From positions 1,922,001 through 1,986,000 of the forward strand of contig CP136064.1 in NCBI GenBank assembly GCA_032622095.1: a stretch of 64,000 nucleotides of DNA. Direction: 5' to 3'. The notes under the pieces were generated by a model that was not told the DNA's origin, searched no databases, and saw only the letters and a program-made list of their open reading frames with translations. Source of the DNA: Siphonodentalium dalli (taxonomy: Eukaryota > Mollusca > Scaphopoda > Gadilida > Siphonodentaliidae). Within the stretch, counting starts at the first letter, position 1. Every line of letters starts with the position of its first letter. Made by a program: the position numbers and the translations under genes. Positions 55,201 through 64,000 of this stretch are shown here, one piece after another.

Positions 55201-55917
55201 TTAAAGAGGTGTCTGATTTAGACTGGTTCCATGGTGGAGTACAGTTGGATATTTTCAATTTGGCGCATGTTTCTCCATACCGCGCCATGTCAAATCTGGC
55301 CATATCCGAATCGGGTTGTCATTTACAATGTCTACAGAAAACAAATATCTTCATGTTGGAATGCAAATGTATGTTTAAAGGAACAGATGTATCTCAACTT
55401 AAAGGGACATAAGTAACACAGTCACCAACTTTAAGGGGTGTCTGATATAGACTGGTTCCATGGTGGAGTACGGTTGGATATTTTCTATTTGGCGCATGTT
55501 TCTCCACACCGCGCCATGTCAATTCTGGCCATATCCGAATCGGGTTGTCATTTACAATGACTACAGAAAATAAATATCTTCATGTTGGAATGCAAATGTA
55601 TGTTTAAAGGAACAGATGTATCTCAACTTAAAGGGACATAAGTAACACAGTCACCAACTTTAAGGGGTATCTGCTATAGACTGGTTCCATGGTGGAGTAC
55701 TGTTGGATATTTTCAATTTGGCGCATGTTTTTCCATACCGCGCCATGTCAAATCTGGCCATATCCGAATCGGGTTGTCATTTACAATGACCACAGAAAAT
55801 AGATATCTTCTTGTTGGAATGCAAATGTATGTTTAAAGGAACAGATGTATCTCAACTTAAAGGGACATAAATAACAGAATCACCAACTTTAAGGGGTATC
55901 TGCTATAGACTGGTTCC
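52255..55917 (+). repeat. 16-mer higher-order unit K (3663 bp)
   Basis: Monomers start at 52255, 52484, 52713, 52942, 53171, 53400, 53629, 53858, 54087, 54316, 54545, 54774, 55003 (228 bp), 55231, 55460 and 55689. The first ten copy unit J at an offset of 2519, including its GATGAAG and GGGTC variants. Five monomers then intervene before the closing GACCACAG unit. The unit at 55003 lost one base (GTTGGAATTTTC near 55020), which shifts the open frame. Private changes include GTTTGAAGG near 54461 and TCTCCACACC near 55506. Confidence 0.88.
54774..55002 (+). repeat. Chimeric GACGGCAG monomer, recurrent
   Basis: This unit carries GACGGCAG, TATATA and CATGGTGG in its middle and then AAAAGTATG and GTAACTC, which elsewhere belong to the CGAGTTG/ATAGATA class. 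It therefore joins two monomer types in the 25 bases between CATGGTGG and AAAAG. Copies occur at 58437 and 62330 in the two 17-mers, so the fusion predates their amplification. Confidence 0.75.
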
Positions 55918-58900
55918 ATGGTGGAGTACGGTTGGATATTTTCAATTTGGCGCATGTTTCTCCATACCGCGCCATGTCAAATCTGGCCATATCCGAATCG
56001 GGTTGTCATTTACAATGACTGCAGAAAATATATATCTTCATGTTGGAATGCAAATGTATGTTTAAAGGAACAGATGTATCTCAACTTAAAGGGACATAAC
56101 TAACACAGTCACCAACTTTAAGGGGTATCTGCTATAGACTGGTTACATGGTGGAGTACAGTTGGATATTTTCAATTTTGCGCATGTTTCTCCATACCGCG
56201 CCATGTCAAATCTGGCCATATCCGAATCGGGTTGTCATTTACAATGACTGCAGAAAATAAATATCTTCATGTTGGAATGCAAAGGTATGTTTAAAGGAAC
56301 AGATGTATCTCAACTTAAAGGGACATAAGTAACACAGTCACCAACTTTAAGGGGTATCTGCTATAGACTGGTTACATGGTGGAGTACGGTTGGATATTTT
56401 CAATTTTGCGCATGTTTCTCCATACCGCGCCATGTCAAATCTGGCCATAACCGAATCGGGTTGTCATTTACAATGACTACAGAAAATGAATATCTTCATG
56501 TTGGAATGCAAATGTATGTTTAAAGGAACAGATGTATCTCAACTTAAAGGGACATAAATAACACAATCACCAACTTTAAGGGGTATCTGCTATAGACTGG
56601 TTCCATGATGGAGTACTGTTGGATATTTTAAATTTGGCGCATGTTTTTCCATACCGCGCCATGTCAAATCTGGCCATATCCGAATCGAGTTGTCATTTAC
56701 AATGACTACAGAAAATAGATATCTTCTTGTTGGAATGCAAAAGTATGTTTAAAGGAACAGATGTAACTCAACTTAAAGGGACATAAGTAACACAGTCACC
56801 AACTTTAAGGGGTATCTGATTTAGACTGGTTCCATGGTGGAGTACGGTTGGATATTTTCAATTTGGCGCATGTTTCTCCATACCGCGCCATGTCAAATCT
56901 GGCCATATCCGAATCGGGTTGTCATCTACAATGTCTACAGAAAACAAATATCTTCATGTTGGAATGCAAATGTATGTTTAAAGGAACAGATGTATCTCAA
57001 CTTAAAGGAACATAAGTAACACAGTCACCAACTTTAAGGGGTATCTGCTATAGACTGGTTCCATGGTGGAGTACGGTTGGATATTTTCAATTTGGCGCAT
57101 GTTTCTCCATACCGCGCCATGTCAAATCTGGCCATATCCGAATCGGGTTGTCATTTACAATGACTGCAGAAAATATATATCTTCATGTTGGAATGCAAAT
57201 GTATGTTTAAAGGAACAGATGTATCTCAACTTAAAGGGACATAAGTAACACATTCACCAACTTTAAGGGGTATCTGCTATAGACTGGTTACATGGTGGAG
57301 TACGGTTGGATATTTTCAATTTTGCGCATGTTTCTCCATACCGCGCCATGTCAAATCTGGCCATATCCGAATCGGGTTGTCATTTACAATGACTGCAGAA
57401 AATAAATATCTTCATGTTGGAATGCAAAGGTATGTTTAAAGGAACAGATGTATCTCAACTTAAAGGGACATAAGTAACACATTCACCAACTTTAAGGGGT
57501 ATCTGCTATAGACTGGTTACATGGTGGAGTACGGTTGGATATTTTCAATTTTGCGCATGTTTCTCCATACCGCGCCATGTCAAATCTGGCCATAACCGAA
57601 TCGGGTTGTCATTTACAATGACTGCAGAAAATAAATATCTTCATGTTGGAATGCAAAGGTATGTTTAAAGGAACAGACGTATCTCAACTTAAAGGGACAT
57701 AAGTAACACAGTCACCAACTTAAAGAGGTGTCTGATTTAGACTGGTTCCATGGTGGAGTACAGTTGGATATTTTCTATTTGGCGCATGTTTCTCCATACC
57801 GCGCCATGTCAATTCTGGCCATATCCGAATCGGGTTGTCATTTACAATGACTACAGAAAATAAATATCTTCATGTTGGAATGCAAATGTATGTTTAAAGG
57901 AACAGTTGTATCTCAACTTAAAGGGACATAAGTAACACAGTCACCAACTTTAAGGGGTGTCTGATATAGACTGGTTCCATGGTGGAGTACGGTTGGATAT
58001 TTTCTATTTGGCGCATGTTTCTCCATACCGCGCCATGTCAATTCTGGCCATATCCGAATCGGGTTGTCATTTACAATGACTACAGAAAATAAATATCTTC
58101 ATGTTGGAATGCAAATGTATGTTTAAAGGAACAGATGTATCTCAACTTAAAGGGACATAAGTAACACAGTCACCAACTTTAAGGGGTATCTGCTATAGAC
58201 TGGTTCCATGGTGGAGTACGGTTGGATATTTTCAATTTGGCGCATGTTTCTCCATACCGCGCCATGTCAAATCTGGCCATATCCGAATTGGGTTGTCATT
58301 TACAATGACTGCAGAAAATAAATATCTTCATGTTGGAATGCAAATGTATGTTTAAAGGAACAGATGTATCTCAACTTAAAGGGACATAAGTAACACAGTC
58401 ACCAACTTTAAGGGGTGTCTGATATAGACTGGTTCCATGGTGGAGTACGGTTGGATATTTTCAATTTGGCGCATGTTTCTCCATACCGCGCCATGTCAAA
58501 TCTGGCCATATCCGAATCGGGTTGTCATTTACAATGACGGCAGAAAATATATATCTTCATGGTGGAATGCAAAAGTATGTTTAAAGGAACAGATGTAACT
58601 CAACTTAAAGGGACATAAGTAACACAGTCACCAACTTTAAGGGGTATCTGATTTAGACTGGTTCCATGGTGGAGTACGGTTGGATATTTTCAATTTGGCG
58701 CATGTTTCTCCATACCGCGCCATGTCAAATCTGGCCATATCCGAATCGGGTTGTCATTTACAATGTCTACAGAAAACAAATATCTTCATGTTGGAATGCA
58801 AATGTATGTTTAAAGGAACAGATGTATCTCAACTTAAAGGAACATAAGTAACACAGTCACCAACTTTAAGGGGTATCTGCTATAGACTGGTTCCATGGTG

Positions 58901-59810
58901 GAGTACGGTTGGATATTTTCAATTTGGCGCATGTTTCTCCATACCGCGCCATGTCAAATCTGGCCATATCCGAATCGGGTTGTCATTTACAATGACTGCA
59001 GAAAATATATATCTTCATGTTGGAATGCAAATGTATGTTTAAAGGAACAGATGTATCTCAACTTAAAGGGACATAACTAACACAGTCACCAACTTTAAGG
59101 GGTATCTGCTATAGACTGGTTACATGGTGGAGTACTGTTGGATATTTTCAATTTTGCGCATGTTTCTCCATACCGCGCCATGTCAAATCTGGCCATATCC
59201 GAATCGGGTTGTCATTTACAATGACTGCAGAAAATATATATCTTCATGGTGGAATGCAAATGTATGTTTAAAGGAACAGATGTATCTCAACTTAAAGGGA
59301 CATAGGTAACACAGTCACCAACTTTAAGGGGTATCTGCTATAGACTGGTTCCATGGTGGAGTACGGTTGGATATTTTCAATTTGGCGCATGTTTCTCCAT
59401 ACCGCGCCATGTCAAATCTGGCCATATCCGAATCGGGTTGTCATTTACAATGACTGCAGAAAATAAATATCTTCATGTTGGAATGCAAATGTATGTTTAA
59501 AGGAACAGATGTATCTCAACTTAAAGGGACATAAGTAACACAGTCACCAACTTTAAGGGGTATCTGCTATAGACTGGTTCCATGGTGGAGTACTGTTGGA
59601 TATTTTCAATTTGGCGCATGTTTTTCCATACCGCGCCATGTCAAATCTGGCCATATCCGAATCGGGTTGTCATTTACAATGACCACAGAAAATAGATATC
59701 TTCTTGTTGGAATGCAAATGTATGTTTAAAGGAACAGATGTATCTCAACTTAAAGGGACATAAATAACAGAATCACCAACTTTAAGGGGTATCTGCTATA
59801 GACTGGTTCC
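55918..59810 (+). repeat. 17-mer higher-order unit L (3893 bp)
   Basis: Monomers start at 55918, 56147, 56376, 56605, 56834, 57063, 57292, 57521, 57750, 57979, 58208, 58437, 58666, 58895, 59124, 59353 and 59582, all exactly 229 bp. The first ten follow unit I in type, including the ACTTAAAGAGG linker and TACAGTTGG unit at 57750. The units at 58208-58894 match 54545-55230 of unit K, and those at 58895-59581 match 45386-46072 of unit H. The block is thus a composite of three older segments. Private changes include TCATCTACAATG near 56926 and GAATTGGG near 58289. Confidence 0.9.
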
Positions 59811-62800
59811 ATGGTGGAGTACGGTTGGATATTTTCAATTTGGCGCATGTTTCTCCATACCGCGCCATGTCAAATCTGGCCATATCCGAATCGGGTTGTC
59901 ATTTACAATGACTGCAGAAAATATATATCTTCATGTTGGAATGCAAATGTATGTTTAAAGGAACAGATGTATCTCAACTTAAAGGGACATAACTAACACA
60001 GTCACCAACTTTAAGGGGTATCTGCTATAGACTGGTTACATGGTGGAGTACAGTTGGATATTTTCAATTTTGCGCATGTTTCTCCATACCGCGCCATGTC
60101 AAATCTGGCCATATCCGAATCGGGTTGTCATTTACAATGACTGCAGAAAATAAATATCTTCATGTTGGAATGCAAAGGTATGTTTAAAGGAACAGATGTA
60201 TCTCAACTTAAAGGGACATAAGTAACACAGTCACCAACTTTAAGGGGTATCTGCTATAGACTGGTTACATGGTGGAGTACGGTTGGATATTTTCAATTTT
60301 GCGCATGTTTCTCCATACCGCGCCATGTCAAATCTGGCCATAACCGAATCGGGTTGTCATTTACAATGACTACAGAAAATGAATATCTTCATGTTGGAAT
60401 GCAAATGTATGTTTAAAGGAACAGATGTATCTCAACTTAAAGGGACATAAATAACACAATCACCAACTTTAAGGGGTATCTGCTATAGACTGGTTCCATG
60501 ATGGAGTACTGTTGGATATTTTAAATTTGGCGCATGTTTTTCCATACCGCGCCATGTCAAATCTGGCCATATCCGAATCGAGTTGTCATTTACAATGACT
60601 ACAGAAAATAGATATCTTCTTGTTGGAATGCAAAAGTATGTTTAAAGGAACAGATGTAACTCAACTTAAAGGGACATAAGTAACACAGTCACCAATTTTA
60701 AGGGGTATCTGATTTAGACTGGTTCCATGGTGGAGTACGGTTGGATATTTTCAATTTGGCGCATGTTTCTCCATACCGCGCCATGTCAAATCTGGCCATA
60801 TCCGAATCGGGTTGTCATTTACAATGTCTACAGAAAACAAATATCTTCATGTTGGAATGCAAATGTATGTTTAAAGGAACAGATGTATCTCAACTTAAAG
60901 GAACATAAGTAACACAGTCACCAACTTTAAGGGGTATCTGCTATAGACTGGTTCCATGGTGGAGTACGGTTGGATATTTTCAATTTGGCGCATGTTTCTC
61001 CATACCGCGCCATGTCAAATCTGGCCATATCCGAATCGGGTTGTCATTTACAATGACTGCAGAAAATATATATCTTCATGTTGGAATGCAAATGTATGTT
61101 TAAAGGAACAGATGTATCTCAACTTAAAGGGACATAAGTAACACATTCACCAACTTTAAGGGGTATCTGCTATAGACTGGTTACATGGTGGAGTACGGTT
61201 GGATATTTTCAATTTTGCGCATGTTTCTCCATACCGCGCCATGTCAAATCTGGCCATATCCGAATCGGGTTGTCATTTACAATGACTGCAGAAAATAAAT
61301 ATCTTCATGTTGGAATGCAAAGGTATGTTTAAAGGAACAGATGTATCTCAACTTAAAGGGACATAAGTAACACATTCACCAACTTTAAGGGGTATCTGCT
61401 ATAGACTGGTTACATGGTGGAGTACGGTTGGATATTTTCAATTTTGCGCATGTTTCTCCATACCGCGCCATGTCAAATCTGGCCATAACCGAATCGGGTT
61501 GTCATTTACAATGACTGCAGAAAATAAATATCTTCATGTTGGAATGCAAAGGTATGTTTAAAGGAACAGACGTATCTCAACTTAAAGGGACATAAGTAAC
61601 ACAGTCACCAACTTAAAGAGGTGTCTGATTTAGACTGGTTCCATGGTGGAGTACAGTTGGATATTTTCTATTTGGCGCATGTTTCTCCATACCGCGCCAT
61701 GTCAATTCTGGCCATATCCGAATCGGGTTGTCATTTACAATGACTACAGAAAATAAATATCTTCATGTTGGAATGCAAATGTATGTTTAAAGGAACAGTT
61801 GTATCTCAACTTAAAGGGACATAAGTAACACAGTCACCAACTTTAAGGGGTGTCTGATATAGACTGGTTCCATGGTGGAGTACGGTTGGATATTTTCTAT
61901 TTGGCGCATGTTTCTCCATACCGCGCCATGTCAATTCTGGCCATATCCGAATCGGGTTGTCATTTACAATGACTACAGAAAATAAATATCTTCATGTTGG
62001 AATGCAAATGTATGTTTAAAGGAACAGATGTATCTCAACTTAAAGGGACATAAGTAACACAGTCACCAACTTTAAGGGGTATCTGCTATAGACTGGTTCC
62101 ATGGTGGAGTACGGTTGGATATTTTCAATTTGGCGCATGTTTCTCCATACCGCGCCATGTCAAATCTGGCCATATCCGAATCGGGTTGTCATTTACAATG
62201 ACTGCAGAAAATAAATATCTTCATGTTGGAATGCAAATGTATGTTTAAAGGAACAGATGTATCTCAACTTAAAGGGACATAAGTAACACAGTCACCAACT
62301 TTAAGGGGTGTCTGATATAGACTGGTTCCATGGTGGAGTACGGTTGGATATTTTCAATTTGGCGCATGTTTCTCCATACCGCGCCATGTCAAATCTGGCC
62401 ATATCCGAATCGGGTTGTCATTTACAATGACGGCAGAAAATATATATCTTCATGGTGGAATGCAAAAGTATGTTTAAAGGAACAGATGTAACTCAACTTA
62501 AAGGGACATAAGTAACACAGTCACCAACTTTAAGGGGTATCTGATTTAGACTGGTTCCATGGTGGAGTACGGTTGGATATTTTCAATTTGGCGCATGTTT
62601 CTCCATACCGCGCCATGTCAAATCTGGCCATATCCGAATCGGGTTGTCATTTACAATGTCTACAGAAAACAAATATCTTCATGTTGGAATGCAAATGTAT
62701 GTTTAAAGGAACAGATGTATCTCAACTTAAAGGAACATAAGTAACACAGTCACCAACTTTAAGGGGTATCTGCTATAGACTGGTTCCATGGTGGAGTACG

Positions 62801-63474
62801 GTTGGATATTTTCAATTTGGCGCATGTTTCTCCATACCGCGCCATGTCAAATCTGGCCATATCCGAATCGGGTTGTCATTTACAATGACTGCAGAAAATA
62901 TATATCTTCATGTTGGAATGCAAATGTATGTTTAAAGGAACAGATGTATCTCAACTTAAAGGGACATAACTAACACAGTCACCAACTTTAAGGGGTATCT
63001 GCTATAGACTGGTTACATGGTGGAGTACTGTTGGATATTTTCAATTTTGCGCATGTTTCTCCATACCGCGCCATGTCAAATCTGGCCATATCCGAATCGG
63101 GTTGTCATTTACAATGACTGCAGAAAATATATATCTTCATGGTGGAATGCAAATGTATGTTTAAAGGAACAGATGTATCTCAACTTAAAGGGACATAGGT
63201 AACACAGTCACCAACTTTAAGGGGTATCTGCTATAGACTGGTTCCATGGTGGAGTACGGTTGGATATTTTCAATTTGGCGCATGTTTCTCCATACCGCGC
63301 CATGTCAAATCTGGCCATATCCGAATCGGGTTGTCATTTACAATGACTGCAGAAAATAAATATCTTCATGTTGGAATGCAAATGTATGTTTAAAGGAACA
63401 GATGTATCTCAACTTAAAGGGACATAAGTAACACAGTCACCAACTTTAAGGGGTGTCTGATATAGACTGGTTCC
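59811..63474 (+). repeat. 17-mer higher-order unit M, last monomer replaced
   Basis: Sixteen monomers start at 59811, 60040, 60269, 60498, 60727, 60956, 61185, 61414, 61643, 61872, 62101, 62330, 62559, 62788, 63017 and 63246, each 3893 bases after its partner in unit L. The seventeenth position should be a GACCACAG unit, but 63475 is a TCAATTC/TACTACAG unit, so the copies part company near 63474. A private ACCAATTTTAAGG lies near 60696. Confidence 0.9.
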
Positions 63475-63932
63475 ATGGTGGAGTACGGTTGGATATTTTC
63501 AATTTGGCGCATGTTTCTCCATACCGCGCCATGTCAATTCTGGCCATATCCGAATCGGGTTGTCATTTACAATGACTACAGAAAATAAATATCTTCATGT
63601 TGGAATGCAAATGTATGTTTAAAGGAACAGATGTATCTCAACTTAAAGGGACATAAGTAACACAGTCACCAACTTTAAGGGGTGTCTGCTATAGACTGGT
63701 TCCATGGTGGAGTACGGTTGGATATTTTCAATTTGGCGCATGTTTCTCCATACCGCGCCATGTCAAATCTGGCCATATCCGAATCGGGTTGTCATTTACA
63801 ATGACTACAGAAAATAAATATCTTCATGTTGGAATGCAAATGTATGTTTAAAGGAACAGATGTATCTCAACTTAAAGGGACATAAATAGCACAATCACCA
63901 ACTTTAAGGGGTATCTGCTATAGACTGGTTCC
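63475..63932 (+). repeat. Two monomers after unit M
   Basis: The units at 63475 (TCAATTC, TACTACAG, AATAAA) and 63704 (TTTCTCC, AATAAA, ending AAATAGCACAATC) do not follow the 17-mer. Their order resembles 6941-7398 of copy A and 43556-44013 of unit H. The AAATAGCAC ending (G at 63889) is otherwise seen at 45113. Confidence 0.8.
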
Positions 63933-64000
63933 ATGGTGGAGTACTGTTGGATATTTTCAATTTGGCGCATGTTTTTCCATACCGCGCCATGTCAAATCTG
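63933..64000 (+). repeat. Partial monomer at right edge
   Basis: The first 68 bases of a TACTGTTGG/GTTTTTCC monomer are cut by the window end, so the array continues to the right. Confidence 0.95.

Larger units (their letters stand above)
1..64000 (+). repeat. 229-bp satellite DNA array filling the window
   Basis: Every part of the window is a copy of one 229-bp unit in direct head-to-tail orientation. Landmarks recur at the same spacing throughout: CCATGG, the TGGCGC/GCGCCA pair, CCGAATCGGG, TTTAAAGGAACAG and CACCAACTTTAAGG. I count 279 complete units between 73 and 63932; the departures from exact 229-bp spacing are fifteen 1-bp and eight 2-bp deletions, which sum to the observed 31-base shortfall. 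Pairs of monomers usually differ at only a handful of recurrent sites, while corresponding positions in neighbouring higher-order units look almost identical. There is no inversion, transposon, gene or unique spacer. Such arrays are known from eukaryotic heterochromatin; assignment to a centromere, pericentromere or subtelomere is inference. I do not recognise the family. Confidence 0.97.

Noticed and set aside
55209-55412. A 67-codon frame beginning MSDLDWFHGG in another reading frame
   Set aside because: It begins at a GTG in the rare ACTTAAAGAGGTG linker and overlaps the common frame of the monomer at 55231. It is a by-product of one variant monomer.
73-63202. Ninety-seven near-identical 61-codon open frames beginning MVEYGWIFSIWRM as genes
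   Set aside because: They recur at the satellite period, are open or closed through single substitutions in the variable block, and have no separate promoters or unique context. Nothing supports translation, so I list none as CDS.
1-64000. CRISPR array
   Set aside because: The repeat is 229 bp with no unique spacers; adjacent units are joined directly and variation lies within the units.
1-64000. CENP-B-box-like motif
   Set aside because: The nearest stretch, ATCCGAATCGGG, and its complement do not have the spacing of the TTCG-N4-A-N2-CGGG core.
1-64000. Tandem array of rRNA, tRNA or histone genes
   Set aside because: The unit is too short, and I recognise no rRNA, 5S, tRNA or histone sequence on either strand.

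Overview
The whole 64,000-base window is one uninterrupted tandem satellite DNA array. I see no protein-coding gene, RNA gene, transposon or unique sequence in it. The basic unit is a monomer of 229 bp, about 39% G+C by my count of one consensus monomer. Phased on the ATGGTGGAGTAC motif, 279 complete monomers run from 73 to 63932, all head to tail on the same strand, with a 72-base partial unit at the left edge and a 68-base partial unit at the right edge. The bookkeeping closes exactly: 279 x 229 minus 31 deleted bases (fifteen 1-bp and eight 2-bp deletions) equals the 63,860 bases between the first and last phase points. This kind of organisation is typical of eukaryotic pericentromeric, centromeric or subtelomeric heterochromatin. 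I do not recognise the monomer and cannot name the species.

Monomers differ from each other at a limited set of recurring diagnostic sites. Because the variant types come in a fixed order, the array has a higher-order repeat (HOR) structure. From left to right: an irregular seven-monomer leader (73-1675); a 9-mer of 2060 bp (1676-3735) and a 12-mer that is the 9-mer plus three monomers (3736-6482); two 21-mer HOR copies of 4805 bp (6483-11287 and 11288-16092); a third copy stretched to 31 monomers by an internal 2289-bp duplication (16093-23186); a fourth stretched to 34 monomers by a different 2288-bp duplication (23187-30966); and contracted 19-mer (30967-35314) and 11-mer (35315-37832) forms.

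The right part uses a changed monomer repertoire. It has a 22-mer and a 19-mer related at offsets of about 4.8 to 5.5 kb (37833-42868, 42869-47217), then 11-mers of 2518 and 2519 bp (47218-49735, 49736-52254), a 16-mer (52255-55917), a 17-mer of 3893 bp (55918-59810), and a second 17-mer copy that diverges for its last monomer and then runs off the window (59811-64000).

The monomer contains a 61-codon open frame that stays open in 97 of 279 units, an imperfect 27-bp dyad (TGGCGC-N15-GCGCCA), six CpG sites, and in many units an AATAAA hexamer. I treat the open frame as a by-product of monomer conservation and not as a gene. The main biological content is the recombination history written in the array: nested duplications, internal deletions, chimeric monomers and step-wise private mutations, which fit unequal crossing-over and gene conversion.
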